64,000 nucleotides of DNA from Prorocentrum cordatum (Eukaryota > Sar > Dinophyceae > Prorocentrales > Prorocentraceae), in NCBI GenBank assembly GCA_963575745.1, contig CAUYUJ010006491.1, positions 173,942 through 237,941 of the forward strand, in the 5' to 3' direction. This document shows positions 31,639 through 42,654 of the stretch, in pieces (the stretch's first letter is position 1; every line of letters begins with the position of its first letter). The notes beneath the pieces were generated by a model, which saw only the letters and a program-made list of their open reading frames with translations, made no database searches and was not told the DNA's origin. Both the position numbers and the translations under genes were made by a program.

Positions 31639-32504
31639 TCCCGGGCCGCTGGGGGGCCCTGGAGGGGGGGGGCCGTCGGTTCCCCCCGCAGGGCAGAGGG
31701 CCTTGTCCCTCCGAGATTTCGGCGGAGATTCAAATTTTGGGCCCTGCCGGAGGGTCGGCGCTCAGGCGAGTGGGATTTCTGTTGGTTGGGGGTGGGGCAA
31801 GAAAACTTTGGGACGCGAGGCTTGGGCCTGCTTTCTTTTGTGTTTTTTCTTTCGGGACCCTTGGCCGGAGCTTCCTTGGGCTGCCGCATCAATGGCATTG
31901 CTCCTGGCCAGCTTCATTTGCGTAGCGTCAAGATGGCCATGTCTTAGGGTTTCTTCCGTTCTGCGCTTCCGGTTTTCTGTGCGACCCCAGGCCGTGTCGG
32001 GCGGGCCCCCCCGCGTGTCATCGCGGCTGTCCGTGCAAATGTGCTCGCGAGTTTAGCGTGGGCCCGCGCGGTGTCTCAGGCCTCGACCCGTCCTCGCCTC
32101 CTGTGTTGCGGAAGCAGAGGGTGTCCGCGATCGCCAGAGACCTTGGACAATGGTTCGGCAGGCCCTCGCAGCATTGGCGCTCGTGCTTCGGAGAGTTGGG
32201 TGGCAGGTCGGTTCTAGCGGCAGGGGGCCCAGGATTGCCGGAGTATTTCTGATCGATTGTCCCCGCGTATCGGCGAAGCATTGACAAGAGCAATCCAACT
32301 AGTCGGCTTTCACGCTGCTTGGCTTGGGCCATGGGGGCCGTTGCGCAAGCTTGGGTGGGCAGCGCTGGCGGAATCCTGAGCTGCCCGCCATGCTGCCTGT
32401 CTTTACGCCTTCGTCGCCAATGTTTTCTGGTCTCGGTCTCGGATGGCTCGACGCGATCCCGACGCGGCCGCTGCCCGTGCGATCGGGTGATAAGGGGGTT
32501 GGGG

Positions 32505-32829
32505 GGGGAATGACCAGCTGCTGGCAACTGCGATGGGCGTGCTGATGACACTGCTGGTGGCGCGCCCTAGAGTTGGCGATGGCGCGCGATGGCGATGTTG
32601 CGCCGCGATGCGATGTCAGTGTCGACCCCGCTATCGATCTCGCCCGACCGATCTCAATTTCGATGCAACTATCGATCTCACCGTCGATATCACTGCCTCT
32701 CGCACGATCGATGCAACTACCGATTCCATTATCGCTCGCATTATCGATCCAACTATCGATCTCACTACCAATCTCACCACATCTCGGTCGTCACCGATCT
32801 CGCTGTCGATCTCGCTACCGATCGGGGCG
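32505..32829 (+). repeat. GATCGAT-rich dispersed repeat (copy 2)
   Basis: Matches the reverse complement of 21612-22060: CTGCTGGCAACTGCGATGGG, CTGGTGGCGCGCCCTAGAGT, then TATCGATCTCAC-type repeats. This copy lacks the ~1.2-kb block that interrupts copy 1. Confidence 0.85.
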
Positions 32830-33000
32830 CCATCGGGGCACCGCGGCGGGGCACCGCGGGGCACCGCGGGCCACCGCTGGGCACCGCTGGACACCGCGGG
32901 GCACCACTGGGGCACCGCCGGACACCGCGGGGCACTATTGGACACCGCGAGACACCATCGGGACACTGCAGCTGGGCACCGCGGGACACCATGGGGGCAG
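32830..33000. repeat. Minisatellite, GGGCACCGCG ~10-bp unit
   Basis: Tandem GGGCACCGCG/GGACACCGCG units, complementary in type to 20166-20404 and directly next to the GATC-rich repeat. Confidence 0.9.
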
Positions 33001-33049
33001 CGCGGGGCGCGACGGCGGGGCGCCCCCGGCCGCCGCGGGCCCGCTGGAG

Positions 33050-33250
33050 GGCCGTACTTGTGCATCCGGATCGCCTTAGCGACGGCGGGACCATTCATCT
33101 CGCGCGCCCGCGACGAGACGCCGCGGAACGCCATCGGGAACCGCTGGGGGGCCGGAATGTTTGCATCCGAGCCGTCCTAGCGACGGCGGGGTCATTCTCC
33201 TCGCGCGCCCTCGCAGCGTCGCTTCGCCAGCGCGACGCCGGAGCCGATTT
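33050..33250. repeat. Two-copy ~101-bp tandem repeat
   Basis: Copies starting near 33052 and 33153 share TGCATCCG, AGCGACGGCGGG, CATTC and CTCGCGCGCCC. Confidence 0.8.
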
Positions 33251-33435
33251 CCGGCGGGGGGCTTCCGTCGCGATGCGATCTCACCCCGCAGTCCCCGATC
33301 TGCCGGGCTTGCGAGGGTTGCGTCGGTGATTGATGCCGCCGCGTATTCGAGCGCCCTGCCCTCGAGCCCCGGGGGCGCGCTTGGCCCTGCCGCCCCGCCC
33401 CCCGCAGGGCGGCGCTGAATTTTACAATCCTTCAT

Positions 33436-34440
33436 GTTCTTGCAAGTTGTTCTCTCGGGGCATCTTCCCCGGCCCCTCGCGCCAGCTCCAGCGCCGCCCT
33501 CGTGGGGCAGATGATAATTATATCCGCCGCCATAATAAGTGGGTCGCCGGGCATCGGCGCCGGGCCGCGCCCCTCGCCGCTCCGCGCGGACCCCCCGCCC
33601 CTTTGACCCCCCCCCCGCCTCCTCGGCCGCCCAGGCGCTCTGTGGAGCGGCCCCCGTGCCCCTGCGTGGAGGCAAGCGGGCGCCCTCGCGTCTGTGCTTC
33701 TACGTCCGGGCCGCCGGAGGCGCTTCCGGGGGCGCGGCGCTCCCAGCGCTGTGGGCCGACGCGCGGTGGGGCAAAGCCGCGACGCACCAATTCCGCGACG
33801 TTTGCCGTGCTGTTCTCAGACCTGGACGCCGCGCGTGCGCCGTGTGAAGGGCAGACGCGTGGGCGACCTGGGCGCCCGGGGCGCGGCCCTTGGCGGCGCC
33901 GCGGCTTCCGCTGCGCCCTGCCGCTGGTTCTGCAACCGTTCCCTCTCCCCGCCCCTCCTTTCCTGCTTGGCCGCCATGTCGCGCGGCTCCGTGCCCCCCG
34001 CCCGCAGTCCGTCCTGCGTGGGCTGCGTTCCTGGCCGCCAGTGTTTCCGGCGCGCCGCCCAGCCTCGCCCGATTCCACGCCTCGCACTTGTTCCGGTGCC
34101 GCGCTCGTGAGATTGATGATGATGAGGTCCGCTATAGTAGCTGGCCAAGTGACCCGACCGGAGTTGTCCAGCTGACAGAGCGATGTTTACTGGCGGGGCA
34201 GGTTCCGAGCAATCGTTCGCGAACCTTCGCGCGTTGTCGCGGGCCGTCGTGGTCGGCGACGACAGAGGTGATATTGTCAGTTGGATCTCGGGGGCCGTTC
34301 TCCTCGGCGAGGCTCCTGGGCGGGTGGCGTGGGGCTGCGAAGACGACGCCGTCCTCGTGCTGTCCAGGCCAGCTATGATTGCTGGCCCCTTTCATATTTT
34401 CCTCGATTGGCCGCCGCTGTTGGCTGCTCCACGAGCCAGG
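33436..34440 (+). repeat. Duplicated block, copy 1 (A-B-C order)
   Basis: Segment A (33436-33535, GTTGTTCTCTCGGG to ATATCCGCC), B (33690-34080, including GTGGGCCGACGCGCGGTGGG and ATGTCGCGCGGCTCCGTGCC) and C (34165-34440). The same segments recur at 37010-37105 (A), 36115-36530 (B) and 37135-37400 (C). In copy 2, A and C are adjacent, so B looks inserted between A and C in copy 1. B is flanked there by two diverged ~30-bp segments resembling the empty A/C junction. Confidence 0.75.
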
Positions 34441-34584
34441 GGCATCTGCCAGATCGCCATATGCATATGGCACTTGCTGGAGAAATGCGAAGCGATGGCG
34501 CATGGGCGTCTACAACTACTACCTCGTCCTCCGTGGATTGGAGCGAGAAGCATCTGTCAGTCATTGGTGGGGGCGTATCGCTGA
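34183..34584 (+). CDS. Hypothetical ORF, conserved with 37144-37487
   Basis: 133 codons (MFTGGAGSEQSFANLRALSR...). The first ~75 codons align with the frame at 37144 and then, after a frame change, with the one at 37242. Shared segments include GAG.EQSF.NL...SRA..VGDD and LVLSR.AM.AGP. Keeping the protein sequence between diverged copies supports past coding function. No family is recognised. It lies in a retroelement-rich tract and may be part of one. Confidence 0.4.
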   Translation: MFTGGAGSEQSFANLRALSRAVVVGDDRGDIVSWISGAVLLGEAPGRVAWGCEDDAVLVLSRPAMIAGPFHIFLDWPPLLAAPRARGICQIAICIWHLLEKCEAMAHGRLQLLPRPPWIGARSICQSLVGAYR

Positions 34585-35464
34585 CAGAAACGAACGCTTC
34601 CGGCGCCTACTCCAACGCCGACCGCCAAGTTTCTCTGAATTCCACCCGGAGTATTATGACGATGAACAGTTTGATGGACCAGCTGGTGGGCAGTTTTACT
34701 GCGGGACCGACATGCAATATACGGATGAACGTCGACAAGGTGGCGAGAGTCTCAATCATGGAAAAGTGCCACGCGCTGGCCACGTCGGCTACTGCGGCCC
34801 CGTGGGTGGAGAGCAGACCATACAGCGGCAGAACATGCAGCTCTTCTTGGCGCTGACTTCTACAGGAACCGATTGCGATATGCGCTGGATGGCAGCGAGC
34901 GAAGAAAAGCCGGGCGCAGAAGTGGCAGATCAAGCAGCAAGGTAAAAGGAGGAGATGGTGGCTGCGTATTGGCCAAGGACTACATAAACGCCCCGGCGGT
35001 GCGCGCGGGGTCCAAGTTACCGAATGCCTCTCGCACCTCGATGAGGGGGCCATCGAGCCGCGTGTGCGAGATTGGCCTTTGGAAATGCGTTAGGAGATGC
35101 GATCGCCCAGCGTGGGGCGGAAGAAGCCGCGAATGACGTGCGCGCGGAGACCCAGCAGCTGATCTAGACGGAGGGCTCTCTGATGCGTATCCGACGGAGC
35201 ACTGATGTCATAGCGCGCGAGATCTGAAAGGGCGCTGGCCTGCTCATGTGCGGAAGAAAGAGGCCGCCCCCGAAAACCATGGCAACGTGCAGAAGACAGC
35301 AGATGGATCTGGAGCCTGGGCGCAGTGTCAGGAAGAAGCGTGGGCGATGGGTGCGCCGGCAGTTTTGGAAATCGCCAGTCGCTTGCAGTGTAGTGGGCTG
35401 GAGGAAGACCGATGTCTGCGCGGGTTGACAGTGCGAGGCACGCCGATCAGATCATGTCCGCGCC

Positions 35465-35674
35465 GTGCGCGTGCCGAACAAAGAGGCGATCGATATCAAT
35501 GACAACGTGATCCATGCCAACCACATCATAGCCGTGGCACATGGCCAATTCTGGTGCTGGAATTGCGCGCTGGTCTGGTCGCACAACGGCGATGGACACG
35601 GGAGAATGACCCCCCTGGCGAGGAAGTTCCGAGACAGAGTCGAGGAAAGTGGCCAGACGATGCTACGACGGTAG
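35465..35674 (+). pseudogene. Zinc-ribbon-like C-terminal remnant
   Basis: 69-codon frame with VIHANHIIAVAHGQFWCWNC (around 35507-35566) followed by LVWSHNGDGH. An H.NH...G..WC..C arrangement resembles the His/Cys C-terminal motif common in dinoflagellate retroelement-type proteins; this resemblance is from memory. No complete gene is seen around it. Confidence 0.35.
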
Positions 35675-36114
35675 GGCCACCACCAAAGTCTTGACATAAT
35701 TGGCCACGTGGTGCGGTCCCGCCGAATAGTGGCAAGAATCTCCGACGTGCTGCTGGGCGTCGCCGCGCAGCTGAAATACGTGACCCTGGATGAGTTCGCG
35801 GCTCGGGGTCTCGGCCCCGCAGATATACTCTGCCTTGGAGTGGCAGGGGGGCGGAGGCCCGCCCTGTCTTAGGGGCGACTTCGCGACCTTTTGAGCCTGT
35901 GCAGGGCGCGGGCGCGGGGGCGCGGCGGCCGAGCCGACTGTGCTGCCCTCCTGCTGTCGAGTCCTCGAGTCCCGACGCCCCCTCCGCTGGTTTGCTGGTC
36001 CCCCCTCCATCTCCTGCTGGGCCGCTGTGTCGCGCGGCTCCCGCCCGTCTTCCCTGTCCTCTTCGTTCTCCGCCCCGCTTTCCGCCCGCTCGTTCCCCCT
36101 TCTCTTCCGCCTCC

Positions 36115-37487
36115 TCACTGTGCCAGGCACCCTTGCGTTCGTGCCTCTACGTCGGGGCCGCCAGATCGGCCTGGCAAGAGGCGCCTCCGGAGGCGAGGCG
36201 CTCCCAGCGCCGTGGGCCGACGCGCGGTGGGGGCAAAACCGTGACGCACCAACTCCGTGACATGTGCCGCGCTGTCCTCATAACTGGATGGTGCACACGC
36301 GCACGCGCACGCACACACGCACCATGTGATGGGCAGGCACATGGACCACCCAGGTGCCCGTGGCGCGGCCCCCGGCGGTCCCCCCCCGCGTCCCCCCGCT
36401 CGTTTGCCAGTCCCCCCCCCCCTTTTCCTGCCTGGCCGCTGTGTCGCGCGGCTCCGTGCCCCCCGCCCGCAGCCCGTCCGGCGTGGCCTGCCTTCCTGGC
36501 CGCCGGTGCTTCCGGCGTGCCGCCCGGCCCATGCCTTTTTCTGCGGCTTCTTAGCCTGCGACTCTTTTGCAGCTCGGCGTCGCTTCTGCTGCTGGGCCAG
36601 CTTCGGCCCCCGTGTCAGTCCACTCCTCCTGCGCGCCCCCAGCCTCCCCTTCCTGCCGTCTCGCCGTAGTCTCGTTCTTTCACTGCGTCGCCCTGCCGTC
36701 CCGGTCGGTCTTGGCCCCCTTGTCGCTGCACCCTGCTTGCTCGCTCCCTCTGCCTTCAGTCCCAGGTGGCTTATGGCACCGTTTATTCCATCGTAGTGTC
36801 GCCCTTCTACCGAGCCCCCTTTTATCCGTGCCTGGGAGGTTTGTGGATGCCGGCGGGGTCGGGAGTCTCGGTGGTCTCTGAGGGCTCGGGCGAGCTTAGA
36901 CGCGCGCGCGGGGTTGTTGCTTTTCGACCTTCTACGCCTTGTCGCTGCGCGCAGGGCCGCGACGCCAAAACATGTGCGTATGTGTGTGTGTGTGTGTGTG
37001 TGGGCGCTTGCGAGTTGTTCTCTCAGTGTTTTTTCCCGGCCCCTCGCATTGGTTCCAGCGCAGCCGTCTCTAGGCAGATAATCGTTATATCCGCTACCAT
37101 ATCTGGTTTGTGACCAGCCCCTGGTCTTTCAGCTGGCAGTGCGATGTTCAATGACGGGGCAGGCTTTGAGCAATCGTTCGTGAACCTTTGTGTAGTGTCG
37201 CGGGCCGCTATGGTCGGCGACGACAACGGTGAGATTGACAGTTGTACCTCGGGGCCGTTCCCCTCAGCGAGGCCCCTAAGCAGGTGGAAAGGGGTGGCGA
37301 AGACTACGTCATCCTCGTGCTGTCCAGGTCAGCTATGCTTGCTGGCCCCCTCATGTTTTCCTCGATTGTGCTGGCGCTGTTGGCTGCTCCGTGGGCCCCA
37401 TCTGTGCTCGAGGGCTCACGAATCCCAGGTCCCTCTTGTGGGGGGAGGTCGGCGACCGCCTCCACGAATTTTGCGCTGTCAGAGTGA
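36115..37487 (+). repeat. Duplicated block, copy 2 (B, A-C order)
   Basis: B (36115-36530), a (GT)n run at 36977-37002, A (37010-37105) and C (37135-37400), related to 33436-34440. A third partial B-type piece (GCTGTGTCGCGCGGCTCC) is at about 36022. Confidence 0.7.
37144..37487 (+). pseudogene. Frameshifted copy of the 34183 ORF
   Basis: The frame from 37144 (MFNDGAGFEQSFVNLCVVSR...VGDD) matches 34183 up to about 37240. The match then continues in the frame entered near 37242 (LSEAPKQVERGGEDYVILVL...). One indel near 37240 therefore breaks this copy. Confidence 0.5.
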
Positions 37488-37637
37488 AGTCTCACACTAC
37501 CGTCGCTCACATGCTCGACGGTGCCATTACCTTCCAACAGCGCCGAAGGAAAGCCTCGCGAAGGACGCCGCCAACCCTTCCGTGCTCCTCTGCATTCTCG
37601 TCAGGTTTGCTTAGGGGTCCTTGAGCTGGCCCGCACG

Positions 37638-38000
37638 ATGAGTATATTCTCAGCCTCGATGGGGGCGGAGCTCTCAGACCCCATCCTAGGCGATCGCATC
37701 GACTTTGTTTGGATGGAGCCTCTGCATCTTGAGGCCATGTACGAAATTGTGGGGATGGTCGAAAGGGAGCGTGCTGTGGAGCGCAGTGAGGCGTCTACCT
37801 CAGCTGCCCCTGCCCCATCTTTCTCTCCCAGTCCGCTCCCTTCCCCTGTGCCTCCTCCCCCTCCTCCTGTGGGTGGCGGGAGTGGGTTGGAGCGGGTAGG
37901 CAGGGATGGGGGCGAAGACAGGCCACCGACTGAACCAGGACGGGTGGAGTGGCCTTTTCTGCGCGTGTGGCCAGCCCGAGACCAGATCACGCCAGGCTGA
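37638..38000 (+). CDS. Hypothetical ORF, 120 aa
   Basis: From the ATG at 37638: MSIFSASMGAELSDPILGDR..., then a Glu-rich stretch and a Pro/Ser-rich tail. There is no recognisable domain. An alternative frame across the 3' half carries Cys pairs (FCACG...LCTKFGAIC), so this may be another broken retroelement-type gene. Confidence 0.2.
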   Translation: MSIFSASMGAELSDPILGDRIDFVWMEPLHLEAMYEIVGMVERERAVERSEASTSAAPAPSFSPSPLPSPVPPPPPPVGGGSGLERVGRDGGEDRPPTEPGRVEWPFLRVWPARDQITPG

Positions 38001-38639
38001 CAGGCCCCAGGGGGCCATTGCGCTCTGCACGAAATTCGGGGCGATCTGTAACCTTCGGGGGCACAGGTGTCGAAGCCTTCTCGCTTCATACTGTTTTCTT
38101 GCGAGGACTCCTGGTCGCGAGCGCCAGTTGGCTTGGGTTTCGCGAGGCCGCCACCCTGTTAAGGAACACCTCCGCGTTCAACAGTTGTCCATGCTATCCG
38201 ATGCTAGTATGCACTACAGTACACCGAAGTTGGGCCTGTAAGCTTTGCCTGCGTTGGCCCCGCATTGCAACCCTGGTCAGCCCCATGCCGAGCCAGACTC
38301 AGGGCAGTCTAATATTGTTGCTCCGTCGCCCCCCGTCCTTGGGACCCCTTCGAGGTCGGGGCCGAGGCCAGACCTTCAGCGAAACCTAGCTTCGCTTGGA
38401 TTCTCCTGGGAGCATGCTGTTTCTTTAGGTGTCTGGGACATGAGTCGGGCTCGCGCGAGGGCCCGACGTGGCTCGGACGACCTCTTCCTTCCAGATGGCG
38501 GGTCCCAGGTGTTCATCTTCGAGCGGGCGGTCTTAATATTTTCCGAATTGCTGTAGTCTTCATTCCCCTTTAAGCTGGTCGCACCTTTCGCTGTCCCGTG
38601 GGCTCCTCCTGCCTCCTGCCACCCCTAACTTTCTGCCCG

Positions 38640-39062
38640 TTCCCCCCCCTCCCCCGTCTTTATCCCCCCTCCTTCCTCGCCTCCTCCTCTTCCTCCTCCT
38701 CCCCCTCCTCCTCCTCCTCCTTCTCCTCCTCTTCCCCCCTGCTTCTCAGGGACGCCAGCTCCTCCTCCCCCTCCTCCTCCTCTTGCACGCGGGCGCATGC
38801 GATTCGGCGGCTGCCATCCGCTCCGCCGCTTCACGCCGCGGCGCGGTCCTGCCGTGGTGATGTGCAGTGACGGAGGATGGGGCCATCATGTTCGCTGCGG
38901 AGAAAGTCCTCGTCGTCGTCGTCCTTCTCCTGATGGCTGCTCCTCCTCCTGCTGCTCCTGCTCCTCCTCCTCCTCCTGCTCCTCCTCCTCCGCCTCCTCC
39001 TCCTCCTCCTCTTCCTCCTCCTCCTCCTCCTTCTCCTCTTCGTCCTCCTTTGCCTCCTCCCT
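38640..39062. repeat. CTC/TCC-rich microsatellite tracts
   Basis: Two long TCC/CTC runs (38640-38790 and 38935-39062) separated by ~150 bp of ordinary sequence. A looser C/T-rich tract follows to about 39620. Confidence 0.9.
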
Positions 39063-39620
39063 CTTGTTGTGAAGCCCGCCGGGCGGCGGGGCGAGGCTTC
39101 AGAGGAGCTGCAACGACATGACGATGCTCTTGAACGAGTTCGAGCAGGAGCGGACACTGCAGGGTGCCGCCCCGCATGGCGTCCTGCAGCACTGGAGCTG
39201 AACGGGGCTTTTTTCTTTCCCGCGCTGCCTCCGTCTCCTTTATGTTGCTCCCTCTCTCTTCCTCAGCCTTCTCCCTTCCCCTCCTTTTGTCCTCCTCCTC
39301 CATTCTCCTCCTCCTCCTCCTCCCTATCTTCCACCTCCGTCCCCCTCTCCCTGCCCCTTCTCCCACCTCTGTTCTTCTCCCTCTTCCTCTTCGTTTTTTT
39401 GTTCGTTTTCTTACTCCTGCTCTTTCTGCGCTCCTCTTGTTCCTCCTTCCTTCCCTTTCCTCCTACTTCTCCTCCGTGCCCCTTCAGCCTCCTCCTTCTT
39501 CTTCTCCTCCTGCTCCCGTCTCCCATGTCCTCATGCATCTCGCCCACCCCTTCACTCTTTCACCTCCTTCCCACTCCTCCCTCCTCATTCTCCCTCCTCC
39601 CTCCTCCCCTTTTCTCCTTC

Positions 39621-39910
39621 CCTTTATGTATGTATGTACATGTACGTACGTATGTATGTATGAAAGTAAACACATTTCAATCTGTGTGTATACAAGTCTG
39701 TTTATGCGATGGCGTCCCTAAGGTTCTGACCATCCCAGAAGATGTGCAACCTCCTTCCGCCCGCATAATCCGACATCATTGGGTCTGGCGGCGGTGTAGG
39801 TTTCGGCCCACACCCACTTCTTTTGTTTTTCTGTTGTTTCTTTCTTTCTTTCTTTCTCTCTCTCTCTCACATTTCTTTATATTTATATATATATATATAT
39901 ATTACTGTAC
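39621..39910. repeat. (GTAT)n, T/C and (AT)n microsatellites
   Basis: GTATGTAT/GTACGTAC units at 39624-39662, TTTC/TCTC at 39835-39870 and (AT)n at 39880-39902. Confidence 0.85.
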
Positions 39911-40219
39911 CATTTTCATTACCTTGTCACAACATGCTCCGCACGTTTCCCGTCATGCGGAAAACAACTTGCTCCGCCGTCGGGGGGGATCTCACCCCGC
40001 CTGTCCTTGCTGCATAACCAACTTGCGTCAGCTCCTCTGGAACTTCACTCCGTGCCGTTCGATCAGGACGGCGAGCGGTTTCTGCGCTTTGGCACGCTGC
40101 GTCTCGTCGCAACATCGCTTCAGGATGCGCTCACACCGCGCGCCTCGAGTTACATGCGCACCGTGGCATAATGTTCACCAACATTAGTAAGTGCGTCGTA
40201 TATAGGCGTGTGTGTGTGT

Positions 40220-40305
40220 ATGTATACGTTTACGGTAAATGTGTGGGCGTCGGGGGGGTAGCGTGTCACATCGGCCGCATTCGCTTGCATGGCAGCTGTT
40301 CTGGC
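40220..40305 (+). repeat. Split direct repeat A1
   Basis: 86 bp beginning ATGTATACGTTTACGGTA and ending GGCAGCTGTTCTGGC. It matches A2 at 48139-48224 with only a few differences. A (GT)n run precedes it. Confidence 0.9.
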
Positions 40306-40331
40306 TTAGTTCCGCGCCCTCCGAGGAGGGC

Positions 40332-40640
40332 ATGGCCGCCCCGGGGGCCACCGTGCCGCGCCCGCCGCCCGTGCGTTACTGCGGCTGGTGCGCAGGACCC
40401 CTCGGGCGAGGGGAGTCGCTGGCCCTGGCCGAGGGCGGGGCCCTCCTGGAGGTCTGCGAGCTGTGCTACATCATCGGGCTGATCCGGCAGGCGGCGTGGC
40501 GCGCCCGCCTCAGCGAGGAGGAGAGGGCGGCGCTGCTCGAGTCCGCCCGGCTCTTGGGCGCGCTGCTCTCCGCGCTTGCTGGCCTGGGGCTCGATGGCGC
40601 CGAAGGCGAAGGCCGTCGCCAAGGGCAAGGCCAAGGCTAA
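40332..40640 (+). CDS. Small zinc-ribbon-like ORF of the DIRS-like element
   Basis: 102 aa from the ATG at 40332, 26 bp after repeat A1. Cys17-x2-Cys20 and Cys42-x2-Cys45 could bind one zinc. The following helix is Leu/Ala/Glu-rich (SEEERAALLESARLLGALLS). It overlaps the gag-like ORF (ATG 40594) by 47 bp in another frame. It could be a separate first ORF, or the start of a gag protein completed by a frameshift into the next frame. Role inferred only from position. Confidence 0.5.
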   Translation: MAAPGATVPRPPPVRYCGWCAGPLGRGESLALAEGGALLEVCELCYIIGLIRQAAWRARLSEEERAALLESARLLGALLSALAGLGLDGAEGEGRRQGQGQG

Positions 40641-42193
40641 GGCGAAGGCGAAAGCCTTGGGCCGAGGGCGCGGCCGCGGCCGAGGGCGCGGCGCCGGCGG
40701 CCGCGGGCGAGGAGCCGCGGGGAGAGGCGGAGGCGCCGCCGCCTTCCCGCCGGTTGCCCCGGGCCTGGCGGCGGCCGCGGCGGTCGGCGGCGCTGCGGCG
40801 GCCGCGCCCGCGGGCGGCGGTGCCGGCGCGCCCGTGGTGCCTGGCCTGGCGGCGCTGCCCGGCCTGCCGAAGGTCGGAGGCGGCGCGGCTGCTGGCGCGC
40901 CCCCCGCGGGCGGCGCCGTGCCTGGCGGCGGAGGCGCTCCCCCCGGCGGCGTGGGAGCCGCGCTGGTGGGCGCGCTCGCGGGCGGCGGCGGCGACCCCCT
41001 TGGTGGCCCTCCTCCTGGTGCGGTGCCTGGAGCCCCGGCGATCCCTGGAGTGCCGATCGCGGTGGCAGGCGGGCCGATCGTCCCGGCGGGCGGCGCGCAG
41101 CTGGGACCTCTCGTGGACGGTCCGTGGCGTCAGGCCGTGACCCTGATTGGTGCCGACTGGCGGCGAGGTGTGAATCTCGAGCTCCCGACCTTCGACGCGG
41201 CTGGAGGGATCAGCGGGACCGCCTTGTTCGAGGTAGAGGAGATCGGGACCACGGGCCCCTCTGGGCAGTACCTGAGCGCCCAGTTCAGGGGGGCGTCGCT
41301 GGCGGCCGAGGCGATGCGGCTGGATGGCCTGTTCCCGCCGCGCGGCGCCGGGCCAGCGGGCCTCCTGCACTTGTGCGGGCAGGGTCCGGCGCTCTGCGGG
41401 GAGCCCGCCCTGCCAGGTCGAGGAGTCCTGCACGTCGAGTGGCTGCGGCTGCGCTTGAACCGCGGGTTCGTGGAGCCATGGGTGCGGCCGAGCGCCTTCG
41501 GTGGGCGCGGCGGCGGCGGGGCCTTGGCGGGCGCCGCCCCAGTCGGGGGCCCAGCCCCCGACCGCCTGGCGGCAGCTGCCGCGGCGCGCGCGCAGGCTGC
41601 AGCGGCGACGCCTGGCCGCGCCGCTGGCGGTCGCGGCCGACGCCGCCCCCGGAGCTCCTCGGGCTCGCGCAGCGACGACGACGGTGAGTCGCGTTTTCGC
41701 GAGGCCCCCTCCCGCGGCGGCAGCGGACGGCTGCTGGCGGAGAAGCGCCCAGGTGCCCTGTACGACGAGGCGATGAAGAACATCGAGCGCGTCATGGGTC
41801 TGCGGGAGGGGCGGACGGCTCAGAGATTCGGGCGAAGGTCGTGGGATACTTGCAGGCCGTGGTGTTCGGCCATCACCCTCCGGGGCAGATGCGCGTCAAC
41901 ACTCAGCGGGAGCTGCAGACCCTGGCGACCGCGCTGGACTTGCTGGAGAGTGGGTGCCTGGCGGAGTTGAGCGACGTGTTGATGCAGCGCTTGAAGCTCT
42001 GGAGCTGTCGCTGTCCGACGCGAGCTGGCAGGTGGCGAGCGAGCTGGAGATCGTGCCGGACGCGCGGCCTTCGCTGGCCTCGATGGGCGAGCAGGACCTG
42101 GCGCGGCGAGCGGCGATGCTGCGCAGGAGGCTGCTGGACGCGAAGAGCCGCGGCGGGCTTGGCGGCAGGGGTCAGGGCGAGCGCCAGGCCTGA
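40594..42193 (+). pseudogene. Gag-like Gly/Ala/Arg-rich ORF, broken by two frame changes
   Basis: Begins MAPKAKAVAKGKAKAK, followed by Arg-Gly repeats suited to nucleic-acid binding, a long Ala/Gly/Pro region, and an ordered segment (~41115-41490: LTLIGADWRRGVNLELPTFD-type). The open frame formally ends at 41970, but coding sense leaves it near 41815 (IRAKVVGYLQAVVFGHHPPG in the frame through 41841) and shifts again near 41990 (LELSLSDASWQVASELEI, ending at 42193). The sequence makes sense only if the frames are joined, so this copy has two indels, unless these are assembly errors. Position between A1 and pol fits a gag gene. Confidence 0.6.
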
Positions 42194-42654
42194 CCCGAGG
42201 AGGCGAGGCGCGGGAGCGGCGGAGCCCACTCGCCCTCGCCGAGCCGCCAGCAGGGCCGCGGTCGCGGGAGGAGCCGCGGGCGCGGCCGAGGCCGCTTCTT
42301 CCCCCTGCGCGCGGGGAGCCCAGCTCGGCCCTGGGCAGGGCCCGCAGCCGCAGCCCCGCCCGCGGGCCCTCCAGGCGCAGCGCGCTCAGGCAGCGCGGGC
42401 AGGTCGCCGTCTCCGGGGGCGCTGAGGACGCCTCGAGGCGACAGCCCGCACCCGAGGGCGGCGGACGAGCCGAGGCGCGTCTCGCTGGCGACGAGCCCGG
42501 AGCGCCGCGTCTTCAGGCAGGACCGGCCCGCGGCTGCGGCGGCAGCGGGCCCGCAGCAAGGTCCGCCGCGAGGCCCGGCCCCCCCGAGCGGCCGCCGCCG
42601 TGGCGGCAGGAAGCACCGGGGCCGAGGCCGAGGCGGCCTTCCTGCGACGCTGAG

